DNA from: Cerioporus squamosus
Taxonomy: Eukaryota; Basidiomycota; Agaricomycetes; Polyporales; Polyporaceae
DNA length: 64,000 nt
NCBI GenBank assembly: GCA_022592435.1
Contig: JABYQS010000020.1
Span: forward strand, 186,001-250,000
Direction: 5' to 3'
Notes under the pieces: model-generated
The model's input: only the letters and a program-made list of their open reading frames with translations
What the model was told of the DNA's origin: nothing
The model's database searches: none
In this document: positions 47,096 through 59,800 of the stretch, in pieces
How positions within the stretch are numbered: position 1 is the first letter of the stretch
How the letters are laid out: each line of letters opens with the position of its first letter
Made by a program: the position numbers and the translations under genes

Positions 47096-48047
47096 GTGTG
47101 GGGTGCGAATTGAGTGTTTCTGTGTCGTTGTTTCCTTGGGCTTATATATGGCAGTCAATTCGCGGTTCTTGGCTTGTGCGGGCAGTCATACCCGCATGCT
47201 GGACGGTGAAGCGAGCCGCGCGTAAGTTTCGCATACTTTATAGGAACCTAACGTGGGCAAAAATCGCCGTGTGAGTAGTCGCGAATTGCTATACTTGATC
47301 ACGTCAATTCCAGGGCTTCCTCATCAAGTGCGAACATACTCACCGTGCATCCTGGGTCGGTTCGAGCACTGCAAACATGTATGTGCACCAAGCGCACGCA
47401 AGGGATATGGTGGCACGACGCTCGCATAGCATCTGGATGACCTGCAGGCACTGATTACGAGGGCTGTGCTGATCAAAGGTCTCAGATGGGTACTGTGAAG
47501 TGGTGGTATCAATGATCAGGCTGCGCTGGTTGCCGCATCAACGGTACGCTGCGATACCAGTCGTTCAGTCACGTTTGAAGGTAGCTGCACTTATGTCAAG
47601 GGGCTCATGATCGCATGAAAGAGAGAAGCCAGGTTGACACCTCACCATTCAAGTTTGTCAGGCACATTGCCGCATGCCACTACTTATCCTCCAAGACGTC
47701 ACGACGTGGCAATAGGTTGCAGCTATTGCTCAGGCTGACATGGTTGTTTCCTGCCCAAGTAAGCATGTGCAGTATCACAGAGCCAATGATTTCTGCCGGA
47801 ACCCTCATCAAGAGACATGAAGAGTAAGCCATCTGAGTCAGGTTGGAGCCAGACCACAGTCAAAGGTCGACCGGTCAGGGTGAACTAGACGCGCAACTTG
47901 GCAAGCACTCTACGGCGCTAGAGTTACCATAACTGGTCATCGAACGTCATGGTCACGTGGCGACATGTCTCGCGAGTCGCTGGTGGTTTCGAGTCTCGAG
48001 CGGACGACTTCAGACACTGACCACCACCTATATCACCACCCATCGCG
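47096..48047. other. Intergenic, divergent peroxidase / Iwr1
   Basis: 950 bp. Contains the peroxidase TATA box at its left end. No gene or repeat recognised in the rest. Confidence 0.5.
47141..47148 (-). promoter_or_regulatory. TATA box of heme peroxidase
   Basis: TATATAAG on the minus strand, about 46-53 nt upstream of the chosen ATG at 47095; this placement supports 47095 rather than 47158 as the start. Confidence 0.65.
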
Positions 48048-49488
48048 ATGGAGGTAGACCCACCATCGGTACTACAGCAGCAGCAGCAGCCGTACGCGAT
48101 CCTTCGTATCAAGCGGAAGCGTAACGAAGAGCCTTTGGATGCGCTCGGTGAGTACTATACGCGTTAGAACCACGAAGGGAGCTGAAGGTAGATCTGCGGG
48201 ATTCTAGTTGTGGATTCTGCACCGAGCAGAAAACGCTCAAGAGGAGGGGTGAACGTGTTTCAATATGCAGGGACGGTGGAACAGGCGGCGTGGAATGATG
48301 AGCAACAGAAGAAGGAGCTCGAGGTACGTGCCATGTATCTGTGGTCCTTGGTCTCTCCACCAACCAGGAATTCCCTTTCAGCGACGGCTAGCAGGACTCT
48401 CCCGCGAGTCAGCACAGAAGAAGCGAGAAGAGATGCCCCCTCCTATCGCCGCAGCTGCAGTCGTCCCGTCTCCATCCACAAGCCCTGCCAAACCGCCACA
48501 CATGTCCCCTACGTTGTCACCGAAGCGTACGAAGTACCAGCCTCCCAGTAAGACGTACACCATCCTGCGACAAGAGCAGGAGGAGGCAGATCCTTACGCC
48601 CGCCGGCGACACGCCAACGCTCCGTAAGTCTATCGTGTGCGCGTGTTTCATCTATCACGTACGCTCAGTGTCATACAGGCCGAAAGTGTGGTCTTTGAAA
48701 GACTTAGAAGCCGCCAAGCGCGCTGCGCAGGTCAAGATGTTCGAGGCTGTACCGTCTGCTCCGGGTGGTAATCCAGAACCAACGGAGACTGATGCAGAGA
48801 TCGAGAAGTTCCTGCCCATGCTGAAGGATTACCTCAATGGTATGTGTTTAAATATCTTCATGTTGTTCGCCGACGTACAATTTGCCGTCATAGTGAGCGA
48901 ATTGGCACCACCTTCACCCGCGGTCAAAGCCGAGCAAGACGGCGATCGTATGGAGGACGACTATGTGTACGATGTGTTCTACCATCGCCCAGCGACACTG
49001 CGGGAACTACATGGACCTGGCTCAGCCTCTAATATCGCCAAGTTGTGAGTTCTTGTCTCTTTCTGATGTCTGGTCCACTACGTGTCTGACTGTGACGACC
49101 GACAGGACTGGGTTGCCTCCGGAACTCAGTGGGCTATGGGGTGAGGACGATGACTCCGATGAAGAATACGACGACGAGGATGATGAGGACTCGAATGGTG
49201 CGTAATATAGCTACCTCACTCGCGTCCGCCACTGAATGATCCCATAATGTGCAGCGGAGGATTGGCATACCAACGATTATCCCGATGAAGAGTCTGACCG
49301 GGACCTTGCACAAAGCGAAGAAGAGCTGAGCGGTTAGTGCTTGCCTCGCTGTCTGTCCAGATGGAACTGAGACTTCTTTGTCCTTTTTAGACGAGTTTCA
49401 CGAGCACTCTGAGGGCGAAGAAGTAATGCACGACTTCGAAGGCGATATGAGGACGACATACCGGAATGTGATGGATGATGACTTCTGA
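48048..49488 (+). CDS. Iwr1-like protein (RNA polymerase II nuclear import factor)
   Basis: Adaptor thought to direct assembled RNA polymerase II into the nucleus (yeast Iwr1; human SLC7A6OS). ATG 48048 gives MEVDPPSVLQQQQQPYAILRIKRKRNEEPLDALVVDS, matching the family N terminus (ILRIKRKR..EP.DAL) including a basic nuclear signal. Middle: RRGGVNVFQYAGTVEQAAW-type segment and Pro/Ser linker. The Iwr1 core is DDYVYDVFYHRPATL, followed by long acidic runs (WGEDDDSDEEYDDEDDED, NDYPDEESDRD) and the end FEGDMRTTYRNVMDDDF, all family-like. About six introns, all short and GT-AG. Stop TGA 49486-49488. Confidence 0.9.
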
Positions 49489-49971
49489 CGCCTATTTCGT
49501 TCAGGACATTCTAACCAGGGGCCGATGTTTCGACCAACATTAGTAAGTTTCAAGTCTCGTCATGTATGTAACATCAATATATAGCGACGCGCATACGCTT
49601 TGCGTGGCAATCATTAGATCGCTTGCCACTACTGGCATCTAGTAGAACGAATTCACTGCATTGGCAAGTTGGATGGATCGGTCGAACTCACGATCTGCAG
49701 ACTCGAGACTTAGGGCCAGATGGCCTCCGCCGCACTGGCCAATGACCGGGACCAGTTGCACAGCCTCAGGCAGTATTTGATTTACTGAGGCTGCCCGGCG
49801 GGCTCCACAGTGCGTCTCCTCCTGGATCTCCATGGGTGTCAACAAGGCACTTGTCCAGTACTAGCCAGTACTAGTGTCAGTCCAGTCCGCATTTCTTACG
49901 GTATAGGACCTGGAAGCTAACAGTTGACGAGCGGATCCTCTTCTAGTTGAACCATCATCATCACCACCATC
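49489..49971. other. Intergenic / promoter of Zn2Cys6 gene 1
   Basis: 483 bp. Holds the 3' UTR of the Iwr1-like gene and the promoter of the next gene. CCAGTACTAG repeats near 49855-49875; otherwise nothing. Confidence 0.45.
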
Positions 49972-52900
49972 ATGACTGCTCTATTCTCGAACGACATGGG
50001 TTCTGACAGTCAACTTGCCAGCGCCGAAGATGCCCTGGCTTGGCTCGACGATATCGCAGAGTTGCAGATGTCTTCCGAGGCCAGTGCCACCTCCGGATCG
50101 GGACTCCTATCCACGTCCTCTCTACATGGCGCTTCTTCGAATCCTCCATCCACTAGTATCTCGTCTTCGCTCTCGCCGGTCTCCGGAGAGGACGGTTATG
50201 CGTCTGCATTTTCTTCTTCTTCTGCAGTTGGATCCCGGAACATGAAGAAGTCCAGGATAGTGCTCGACTCGAGTCAGCCCCTCACAGCAAGGGGCAAGCC
50301 TCGCGCTCGTGTCTACGTGGCATGCCACGAGTGGTACGTAACCATTTCTCTCAGCGGTTCTCGAAAGGATTGCTCATTCTCACCCTTATAGTCGAAGCCG
50401 CAAGGTTCGCTGCAACGGTGCAAAGCCTGTGTGCCACAATTGCCACCAACGTGACCCAGGCATACAGGCTTGCAACTATGATGCGGCGCCGAAGCGGCGC
50501 GGACACGACAAGATGCCGGGCTCACGCGCGCGTTCTGCTGGCGAGAGTAGAGCGTCATGCAGCTCACAGCCCCATCAAGGAGCACCTGTCGGCGGAGCGA
50601 GATCTCGATTTCAAGAGCAATGTGCAGGTCCCGTGTCTAGTAATTCCCGGTGGCTGCATATAAAGCCGCCTCAAGCCAACTTCGAGGTTAGTGGTGGACT
50701 ATCTCATGTGCAAGCATGCTGTTCTGACGACCGTGGGTCCCCCAGAGAATCCTCCACGACTTTGATCCAGCCTCGTTCGATCCTACGGCACCGGCAGTCT
50801 ACCGATTGCCATCTCCTCCAGCAGCCGGGCCGGGAGATGAAGACGAGGACGGCCACACAGACGAACTAATCTCAGAGCCCAGCATGCAGTTCACCCGCGA
50901 GACGTGGTGGGACGCCCTGGTCACATCGTATGCGTCTGAAGATAGCGGGGTTGAGCTGTGGAACGTTGTGTTGAGTGCTGAGCAACGACGTGCCACTACT
51001 CAACAGATCTTCCGAGACCTTCGGGCACTTTTTCGTGCATCTATCTATTGGGCGAGCTTCGTGCACCTCCCGCGCTTCTTCGAGACATTGCTTGACCCCG
51101 CGCGGAGGACGTCAATACAGCCCGGGCTACTTCTCAGCATGCTTGCGATCGGAGCACATGTGCAGAGTTCGGAGCTAAGACAAGGAGAGCGGGGTCGGAA
51201 GCGTGCTTCGAAGCTGCTGGAAAAGGCCCACGCCGCACTCCAAGCTAGTCTCAGCTCGAACTGGGTCGACGTTGGTCTCGTTCAGGCAGCATGGGTGAGT
51301 GGCTTCCTCCGTTATCCACCAAGCAGTCAAACGCTGAAATCATAATTAGTTCATATGCTACTACGAGTTGCAAGGTCCACCATGTCATGACAACAATCGT
51401 CTTCGTTCCGCGTTGGTTCTCCTGGACTCTCTCATTCGACTCCTATCACTCAACTCACTCGACGCCGGTCTCCCCGAATCGCGCTTCTCCGTGTTTGGTA
51501 CGTCTGCCCACAGCATGGTCGACCCGTCCCGGCCGTCGTTCTTCACCGATGGAGTGCACGGGGGGGTTACTCCCTCCACCGCGCCATTCACTTCCGTCCT
51601 CTTGGCTTCACAGGGCGTACTTTGTCAGTTCTCCTCAACAGCAAGGACGGTCTCCGCCCACTCTTCGACTTCGTCAATGCAACTGGACGCTTCCGCAGTG
51701 TCTTCGGTGAATTAGCAGCGCCGCCTGGCGACGACGACAATGACTGAGCTTATCCTCCTCTCGTCCTCTTTGCTTGCTGACATTTCTTTTCCCCTCTCTC
51801 TGTTTTCTTCTAGGTCTTGTTCTCTCGCCGCAGTCAGACTCGTGTATGCTTCTTGTTTGATGTACGGCCATGTTGGCGGCGCACTCCTGCACAGGAGTGG
51901 GGAGTCGACGCGGGCGGGACGCTTTGCTCGCGTCCCTGCCCTCAAGAGAAAGACCACGGGCTTCCGTCGAAAAAGAGGCGCGGTTAGAACCTTCTCCTGC
52001 TCAAGGCAGGTCAGTGACGCTCACCGCAGGGCCTTAGTGCCATCGCTTTCTCCCGCTTCTAGTCTTGTCATTGCCCCTACTACTTCAGTCACTAACTATG
52101 CTGTCGCATCGCCGAATCTCACCCCACCTCCCCCCTACCCGGTATCGCACCCCACACCCTCATCCACGTCGTATTACTTGTAGCGTCCGCTCCATAGGCT
52201 CCCCCTCGAGGCAAAAACGAGGATAGAAAAGAAAGAAGAAAGAGTGCACGGAGCAGTATGTCACGCTCGACTCACAGGCCAAGTCCCTACTATGGCCGCC
52301 CAGCCAGGCTGCGACTGCGTCAAGTACACGTTGAAGCAGCAGTGGCCAAATGTAACCGAGATTGCACCGTTGTGGGAAGCGACGACGATGTGGCCGGACA
52401 ACATGGCCGAGGGCGAGATCCGCAAAGAAGAAGGCCGCCGGGTCGTCTGGTCGAGCATCATGCTCGCCGCTGCGCATGCAGGCTATGCTTCTGCTGACGC
52501 TCAGCTCGATCGGGCTGACCTCTTCATCAAGGACTATCATAATGTCTGTCCTGTTTCTCTCTCTTTCGCAGTGGTCTATTGCTGACGTTGTGCAGTACGC
52601 CTTGCTCTTCCCTGGCGAGGCGCTTTGTCGAGCGGGAGAAGCTGCAATACCACAGAACAATGTCTGGAACCTCTCCATTCGTGCCATGGTCCTTTGGCAC
52701 ACCAGCGTACGCTACCGGAGCAACCCCGCCATTAGCTTTGACGAGAGAACACAGTACGCGATGAATGCATGGCTAGAGGCGGATGCCATCGAGAATGCGT
52801 TGAAGAATCACACATGCAACCTCGAAGGCGGTACCCTGCATCAGGCACAGGAGTACCTCTTTACGTGAGTGGTCACTTCCTATCTCGAGCAAGTATGGGA

Positions 52901-53704
52901 TTGCTTACTCCGTATCGGCGGCAGTACGAGGATGTGTATCTCTCACGAGTTCAGACGGTTTGCGCCTGAGGTTACCACGTATGTTTTTGTTGATTGTTAC
53001 TCGTCGTCGCTGCGCTGACTGGATCTGTGCAAATAGGGTCGGGATTATGAGTTGGTATAGGCAGAAGGCGGAAACATGGCGTACGTTCTTTGTGGGAACA
53101 GGTGGTTCGACTATACTTACTGACCGACGGCGTTCATCTGGCAGTATGCATCCAGATGCGGGTGTCTGACGAGATGTGGGAAGGCATGCAGAGAAATCCC
53201 GACGATGAGTTGAGCCGTCGACCTCTGCTCATATTTTGGTTCATGGGGCACATCATCCGGTACGTCCTCCGAGTCTCCCCTAAGTGATGCCACCCACGGA
53301 CCTGACCTTGTCTACGTTCGTTCACATAGAGCCCTCATATTGTTCAAGCTTGACCGGTCGCTTCTCCTCGCGCTCGAAGCTGCGAAAGTCTTCGCCAGAC
53401 CTCTGGAGTACCTCCTACGTATCTGGCCATGTCAAGGTCAGCATTGTCTCTGAGCCTCAATCAATGCGAGCGCTGATGTTCATGCTCTTGCTATCTGCAT
53501 GCCTGGGGGACAGACCAGAGGCAGAAATGGCAGAAGATGCGCTACGAGCTGGTGGAAGCTTGTCTCGAGGCTGGCGTTCCCCCACCCCCTCCTACGCTTC
53601 CTCCATCGCTATACGAAGTCAAGAATGCTGTCAGACCTCAGCCCGCGGCTGGCCCGGAGGCGATGTCGGGACTTGATCTTACATCTTTGGACGTGTCTCT
53701 GTAA
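49972..53704 (+). CDS. Zn2Cys6 fungal transcription factor, copy 1 (unresolved middle)
   Basis: Gal4-type regulator. ATG 49972 gives MTALFSNDMGSDSQ. The DNA-binding domain is PRARVYVACHE-CRSRKVRCNGAKPVCHNC...AC (C-x2-C-x6-C-x5-C-x2-C-x-C), with an intron (50334-50391) inside the first cluster, followed by PKRRGHDK. Fungal-trans region: MQFTRETWWDALVTSYASED, SIYWASFVHLPRFFETLL and VDVGLVQAAW. The second part has EIAPLWEATTMWPDNMAEGEIRKEEGRRVVW, YALLFPGEALCRAGEAAIP, YAMNAWLEADAIENALKNHTCNLEGG and ISHEFRRFAPEVTT, and ends SGLDLTSLDVSL with TAA 53702-53704. The linker at about 51.7-52.29 kb contains stops in all simple readings (TAG 51711-51713, TAG 52181) and is longer than in copy 2. A strong polypyrimidine acceptor at about 51808 suggests extra introns. 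It may be a disrupted gene. Confidence 0.78.
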
Positions 53705-54164
53705 CTTCCATTCGATGCATTGTGCTGCATCTTGCTTGAAGGTCGCCACGCCTGCACTCGACAGGCCAGGTCGAGATCCTTTCTCAAGTTTCGACGATAT
53801 CCTTCGGCATAATTGCGACTCGCCGGAAGTTCGCCTTGGAGCAGCGGTCAACCGATGTGTAGCGCCCACCGTGCCCGGCACTTCTGGCGGGCCGGCGGTT
53901 GCTACGAAGGTTCCCATCTTACTTCCTCCGCACATTCTCTGCTCCCGAGGATTGTTCTGCGGTGCAATCAGGCACAGCGCCATGACTTGCCAACACCGCA
54001 GGGATTCCCAGGCCAAAAGGCGTGCTAGTTGGCGAGAAGACGCCGCGCGAGGTAGCCCTTCAGCCGTCTTTTCGCCTGGAAATGCCTTTCGGACGCTTGC
54101 TCTCTGAAACGTCGGGACAAAAGGTATGTATCCACGGGCGGCGTGTTCACCTCGACTTTTCGCA

Positions 54165-54208
54165 TGTTTGAAGCGCAGATATCCCCTGTTTGAAGCGCGG
54201 ATATCCCT
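54165..54208. repeat. 22-bp tandem duplication
   Basis: TGTTTGAAGCGC(A/G)GATATCCC(C/T) twice in perfect register. About 780 bp upstream of the esterase start. Could be a duplicated regulatory site, but nothing else supports that. Confidence 0.85.
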
Positions 54209-54907
54209 GCCATGTGGGTGAGGACCGTGAGGCTTGCAACTCGTGGAGCTATGGTCGACGTCCTTCGCTCCTCGTGCTCTCGCATGCGATGATCGCTCCA
54301 ATTTCACCGCGGACAAGCAACATGCTGCACTCACCCTCGGCCCGCTTGCTCTTGCTCGAGTCCGCGAGTCCGCGGGAGTCGACGACTACTCACTACTATT
54401 CCTTGCCGCCGGCACATCTGAGCACCGACCATGTGGATTGTGAAAGCCTATTCCACAGATCAACCTTCCGGCGGCAGTACCACTCACGGGGCAATCCAGG
54501 GCAATCCGTCTGCATTGATCAGACTGTTGCGACGTCGTCCTTTCGGTACCGGAGCTTCAAACAGCGGTCGCAATTGATCTCAGAAGCACAACTTGTTCCA
54601 TCCGGCGCCATCGTGACGTTCCAGGGTCGTTCTTTCAATAGTCAACGTTGCAACGGATTCCGCAACAAGCACAACCCGGGACAATGCCGGAACAAGCCTC
54701 CAAGCCTGAGAGTCAGGCGACCATCTGGAGAACGGTGCGTAGTTGCTCTCCTTCTGAGCAACTTTCTCCTCCCTTTCACTCATCACATATTCACGAGATG
54801 ATCAGGAGGACGGTATAGGGCTTCGGATGATGCTATGGCGGGTCGGACGGACTTGCTTAGCGGCCCGACGTATGGCCGCATACGGCCCCTGCTTACGCTC
54901 GGCGGTG

Positions 54908-54915
54908 TATATAAG
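54908..54915 (+). promoter_or_regulatory. TATA box of CE12 esterase
   Basis: TATATAAG 74-81 nt upstream of ATG 54989. Confidence 0.7.
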
Positions 54916-54988
54916 GGCTCCATGAGCAGTATACGAGCTAGAAGCGGATTCTCCATCCTGCACTCGCCGGTACGCTACCGCTGTCATC

Positions 54989-55850
54989 ATGAAGTTTTCC
55001 GTCCTCGCCCTGTTGCCGGTCCTCGTCGCATCCGTCGTCGGGAGACCTTCGGAGAGTCTGGAGAAGCGAGCTACTCCCAAAGTCTACCTCGCTGGTGACT
55101 CAACCATGGCGAAAGGCGGAGGTGGCTCTGGCACCGGGACTGAGGGTGCGTACTGCGTTCACTTTCTCATAGTGTTTCACGCATTCTGATGCAACCTATA
55201 ACCGGAAAGGTTGGGGCGTGTACCTCCCTTACTCCCTTGACATCGCCGTGGTAAACGACGCCATTGGAGGACGCTCCGCGCGCTCGTTCACAAACGAGGG
55301 TCGCTTCCAGTCCATCATCGACGCCGTCCAACCGGGCGACTTCGTGGTCATCGAGTTCGGCCACAACGACGGCGGCTCACTGAGCACGACCGACAACGGC
55401 CGGACGGACTGCGGAGGAGACGGCACACAGACGTGCATTAGCCCGACCACCGGAGAGACCGTCTACACCTTCGTGTTCTACGAGGTCCAGGCCGGCAAGG
55501 CGATCCAGGCGAAGGGCGGGAACGTCATCTTCAGCAGTCAGACGCCGGACAACCCTTGGGAGGGTGGTTCCTTCACCTACACGCCCTCGCGCTTCGTCGG
55601 CTATGCGAAGAAAGCCGCGCAGACCATCGGCGCGGCGTACGTCGACCATGGCCAGTACGTCGCGAACGAGTTCCAGGCGCTCGGCCTCTCGAAGGTCACT
55701 TCCTTCTACCCCAACGACCACACCCACACGAGCCCCGATGGCGCGAACGTCGTTGCGGCTGCGTTCGTCAAAGGCGTTCTCTGCGCAAACAACGCGTTGG
55801 CGCCCCATGTCAAGAACTCTACGGCGAGCGTCCCGGGTTCTTGCATTTGA
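54989..55850 (+). CDS. Rhamnogalacturonan acetylesterase (CE12, SGNH hydrolase)
   Basis: Secreted esterase that removes acetyl groups from the rhamnogalacturonan I backbone of pectin. ATG 54989 gives MKFSVLALLPVLVASVVG (signal peptide), then RPSESLEKR (Kex2-like cleavage). SGNH blocks: KVYLAGDSTMAKGG (catalytic Ser, block I); the conserved Gly and the VNDAIGGRSARSF segment (block II); VVIEFGHNDGGS (block III, Asn); and YPNDHTHTSPDGAN (block V, Asp-x2-His). One GT-AG intron, 55146-55209. Final Cys pair region VLCANNAL...SVPGSCI; stop TGA 55848-55850. Around 265 residues, normal for CE12. It sits between two paralogous Zn2Cys6 regulators. Confidence 0.94.
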
Positions 55851-56885
55851 TTTGTAGGCAGGCTGTGGCGATGGGCGAGTCACGAAATCGCATTAGTTGT
55901 GTTCTTACTCTGTGATTGTGCTCGTATCCTGCGACAGAAGGCGATATGTATCCCGTATGCCTGCATGTGAGAGTTCTGTCTCGGATCTGTAACGTCTCCC
56001 GTATAGCTGTTGCAGTACGAGCAACATGCTTGGAGTGCTTGGATTAGGCTCGCTTGCCAGCCTGTAGTTCCTCGTCCCTCAGAATACAGGCTGGTACGTC
56101 TTCGCAGGGGGGGTGGCAGTGAGGTACCGTGGGAACATCTTCTCTCGCTCTCAGTCCCTCGTCCACTTGGGACTCCAGGCTCAGCCAGAAATTACGCCGT
56201 GTGGTAGATACACGACCCGGAGACCGTGGGTCTCAGGGAACTTTGTCCACGATCTCGGCAGTTTTGAGGACGAGAGAATGTGTGCTACGCAAGTGCTAGC
56301 GCCCGGGCTTCGAACTCCGATCGTTCCCACCAGCCAAACTTCGCACTCAGAAGTTCTCACGGGGGGTATCTGCGACCCCCCCCCTCAAGAGCTACAAGCC
56401 TATGCTTGGATGTGAAGGACGGAAACATCCCGGGGCGATGACGAGATGAAATTTCGTAAGCATAGGGATGTCGCCACTTCGGCCATTAACCGACTGTAAC
56501 TGTACTGTATTCTCTGACAATCTCCCAGTGTCATGTGTCTCATGTTGTGTTGGGAAGTGCGCAGGATCGTTTCAAGTTGACTGTTGTTGGGAAAGAACCT
56601 CGACTCAGATCTGTCGTGGTAGAGCGTGGTAGCCGGCGGCACACTGACGCACAACGCTGCGTAAGTGGTAGCACCGCCACTGCCGTAGATAACTTGAACC
56701 TGAACTTAACTCGTCCTCGTCCGCCGCTTCACTTCCTCGTCCTCGTCAGATCGTCAGCACTCGGGGAGTGTCTTATCTACCGAACAACACCACTGAACTT
56801 GGAGCAGGGCCCACGCCCCTGGACTTTGCCTTGACCTTGACAGCGAGCGACTCGGAGGCGCTTTTCTTGCATTTTTGACTCTCGC
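55851..56885. other. Intergenic / promoter of Zn2Cys6 gene 2
   Basis: About 1 kb. Includes opposing runs GGGGGG and CCCCCCCCC at about 56361-56387, which can form a short hairpin. No gene recognised. Confidence 0.5.
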
Positions 56886-59800
56886 ATGTCTGCACAGGTG
56901 ACTTTCGACACTCCCCTCTCATGGTTAGATTCCATGATGGGCCACGGGAGCTCTAACGGCTTCGACACAACCATCTCTTCCGAGCCGTTCTACAACAATC
57001 CGTTTGCTGGATCATCCACCAACGAGCACAGCCCCCTGTTACCTACTGCCGATCCTTCCCGACGAACCGAACCTCCTCACCCTGGTCCCAGTAGAACCCG
57101 TGGGGGATCCTCGACCAATGCAGGTTCTGGCAAGAACGCACCCCGCCGGCGGATTCGTCCGAAGATCGCCCTTGACCCCAGCCAGCCTCTCACCGCGCAA
57201 GGGAAGCCACGAGCGCGGGTCTATGTAGCTTGTAACCAATGGTAGGTCTGACAATGCTGCCCACATGGCGGGCAATGCCAGAGTTTAGACGGGAGAAAAG
57301 TCACGGAGAAAGCGCGTCACGCAGACAACCATCCTTTGCACATGCCAAAAGAAATTGGGGGAAAACTTTTCCTTGGTTTTCCTCCCATTTGGCATGAGCG
57401 AAGGAAAAGTTATCTACAAGGTGCCTTTTCCGACACTTTGTCTCGGTTGAAAATCTGGCGGTGCCCGTCGTGGCTAGTCAATGCTGTCAGCTACTGATCA
57501 CATTGATCAGTCGCATACGGAAAACGCGCTGCGATGGAGCGAAGCCCGTCTGCTACAACTGTCAGAAACGTCCACCCGAGGTCGGAGACTGCAGCTACGA
57601 GGTACAGCCAAAGCGCCGCGGGCAGGACAAGCAACCAGGCACACGTGTGCGCGCCTCTACGACAAGTCGACCTGCGAAACGGAAGCGCGTGGACGGCCGA
57701 ACAGAGGACGAGGAGGAGGCTAGCGAATCTGGCAGTGCCGCACACACGTCTGGCGGAGACGAGAGCCAGCCATCATCGCAACCGCAGCCATCTTCCGACA
57801 ATTGCTCTGGACTCTCTACTGATGTTGAGGTGGGTTCGCATCTATTGTTGAGGGGATTCGCAACTCACAAACCACGCATAGGAATCTGCGGAAGAATATG
57901 ATCCGTTCCCTCTGGTCGATTTGGATCCACCAAGCACAGACGCCGAGTTGGGCCTCGGCCGTTACGCAGAAGAGCTATCCATCCCCGCTCGACCGAGTCT
58001 TCAGTTCACACGCGAAACCTGGTGGGACGCGCTGCTGACCTTCTATTCCACGGAAGACTCCTCGACCGAGGTCGAAATGATTGCCCTGACATCGGAGCAG
58101 CGCACGTCCACCGTGCAACGCATTGTCGGGGACATACGCGCTCTCTTTCATTCGTCCATATACTGGGTCAGCTTCATCAACCTGCCTCGTTTCTTCGATT
58201 CGCTTCTCAGCACGACGAAGCGCAGCGCCATGCAACCAGGCCTCGTTCTGAGCGCTCTAGCTGTCGGCAAGTTCGCGCAGAGTTCCGAAGTCGAACAGGG
58301 AGCAAAGGGTCGCGCGAAGGCGTTCAAGCTTCTGGATCTGGCTCATAGCTCGCTGGAAGCGAGTCTCGCCTCGGGATGGGTCGATATAGGTCTGATACAG
58401 GCGGCTTGGGTATGTTTCTGGTCTCTGGATCATGAACAAAAGGTATTGACGAGACTTCGACTTCGCTAGCTCCTAGTCTACTTCGAGGTGCAGGCGCATC
58501 CGAGACAATCCTGCGACCGAGAGCGCTCATCGCTTCTTCTCCTTGACTCCCTCATTCGCTTCTTTTCTTTGACCACGCTAGACGCTGACCTCAAGGGAGT
58601 GCAGAACTCACTGCATACATCCTCGAGCGTACCTCCGATCATCCCGTCCATCCCTCCCGAGCAACCCTCATTCCCTTCCAGTGCGACGCCATCGTACACC
58701 GGCATGACAGAGCCGCGGGTCTTCCCCTCTCCGGTCACTCACCTCTTCTCCGCGGGATCTTCCTCCATGACGCCTTCATCCGCTGCGCCCTGCACCCCGC
58801 CATTCGAACCACTTGTTCCTGACACTATAGGCTCATCCACGTCCCCGCCTCCCGCCAACTCGCCATGCAACTGTCTCGCGCTAAGTCTCGGACACAATTG
58901 TCCATCCATCCGCGGCATTGCACCTGCGTGGGCTGGTACCCTGATCTGGCCGGAGAACGTCTCCGAGGGCGAGTTCAGGAAGGAAGAGTACCGGAGGCTC
59001 GTGTGGGCGAGCGTGATGGTGACCGCCAGCATGAATTCGTATACTGCTGTCCTCGAGGATGTGCAAAAGACTTCGTTATGGATCAAGGACCCACAGAACG
59101 TGCGTGTTTCATATTTTGGCATACGTTCTCAAACCTGACATGGCTTCTCTCCTACTGATGCAGTACGCCCTTCTCTTCCCCGGAGAAGCACTCGCAATGC
59201 ACGGTGTACCGGTGCCACCTAACAGCGTGTGGACACTGTACTTGCGCTCGATGCTCCTCCTGCATTCGTGCGTGCGCAAACGCGCAGATATGTCCTTGAG
59301 CGAGTCGCAACGCGCCCAGTTTGCTATGAACGCATGGCTCGAGATCGATGCGCTCGAGAACGCACTGAATCAGCATACGTGCGACTTGGAGCGCAACATG
59401 GGCTTCCAAGCGCGGGAGATGATATTCAGTGCGCGTATGTGCGTCTCGCACGAGTTTCAGAGGTATATCCCTCAAATTGCGACGTGAGTGAATAAGTGAA
59501 GTACCAAGCGGTGTCTGAGGACTAAACACCTGCTCGTAACAGCGGTCGGTTGTTCTATCGCGACAAGGCGGAGAGCTGGCGTACGTAAAGTGACCTACGT
59601 CTTATTGTGTTACCCGCTCATCCTTCCTTACAGTGAGACTTCGCATGATCATGGCGGAGCGGATGTGGCAAAATCTCCTGGCAGGAATAGATGCACCAGC
59701 TCTGGATTACCGCAAACCGTTACTTATATACTGGTTCATGTCGCATGTCGTCAAGTACGTCCTCCCCCTGGTCAAAAAGGACCTTCACACTGAAACTGTC

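Larger units (their letters stand above)
53705..54988. other. Intergenic before the CE12 esterase
   Basis: About 1.3 kb; no gene recognised. Contains the 22-bp tandem repeat at 54165 and the esterase promoter. Confidence 0.5.

Noticed and set aside
56290..56340. tRNA gene on the minus strand (AGTTCGAAGCCC resembles a B box)
   Set aside because: No A box or cloverleaf can be formed around it.
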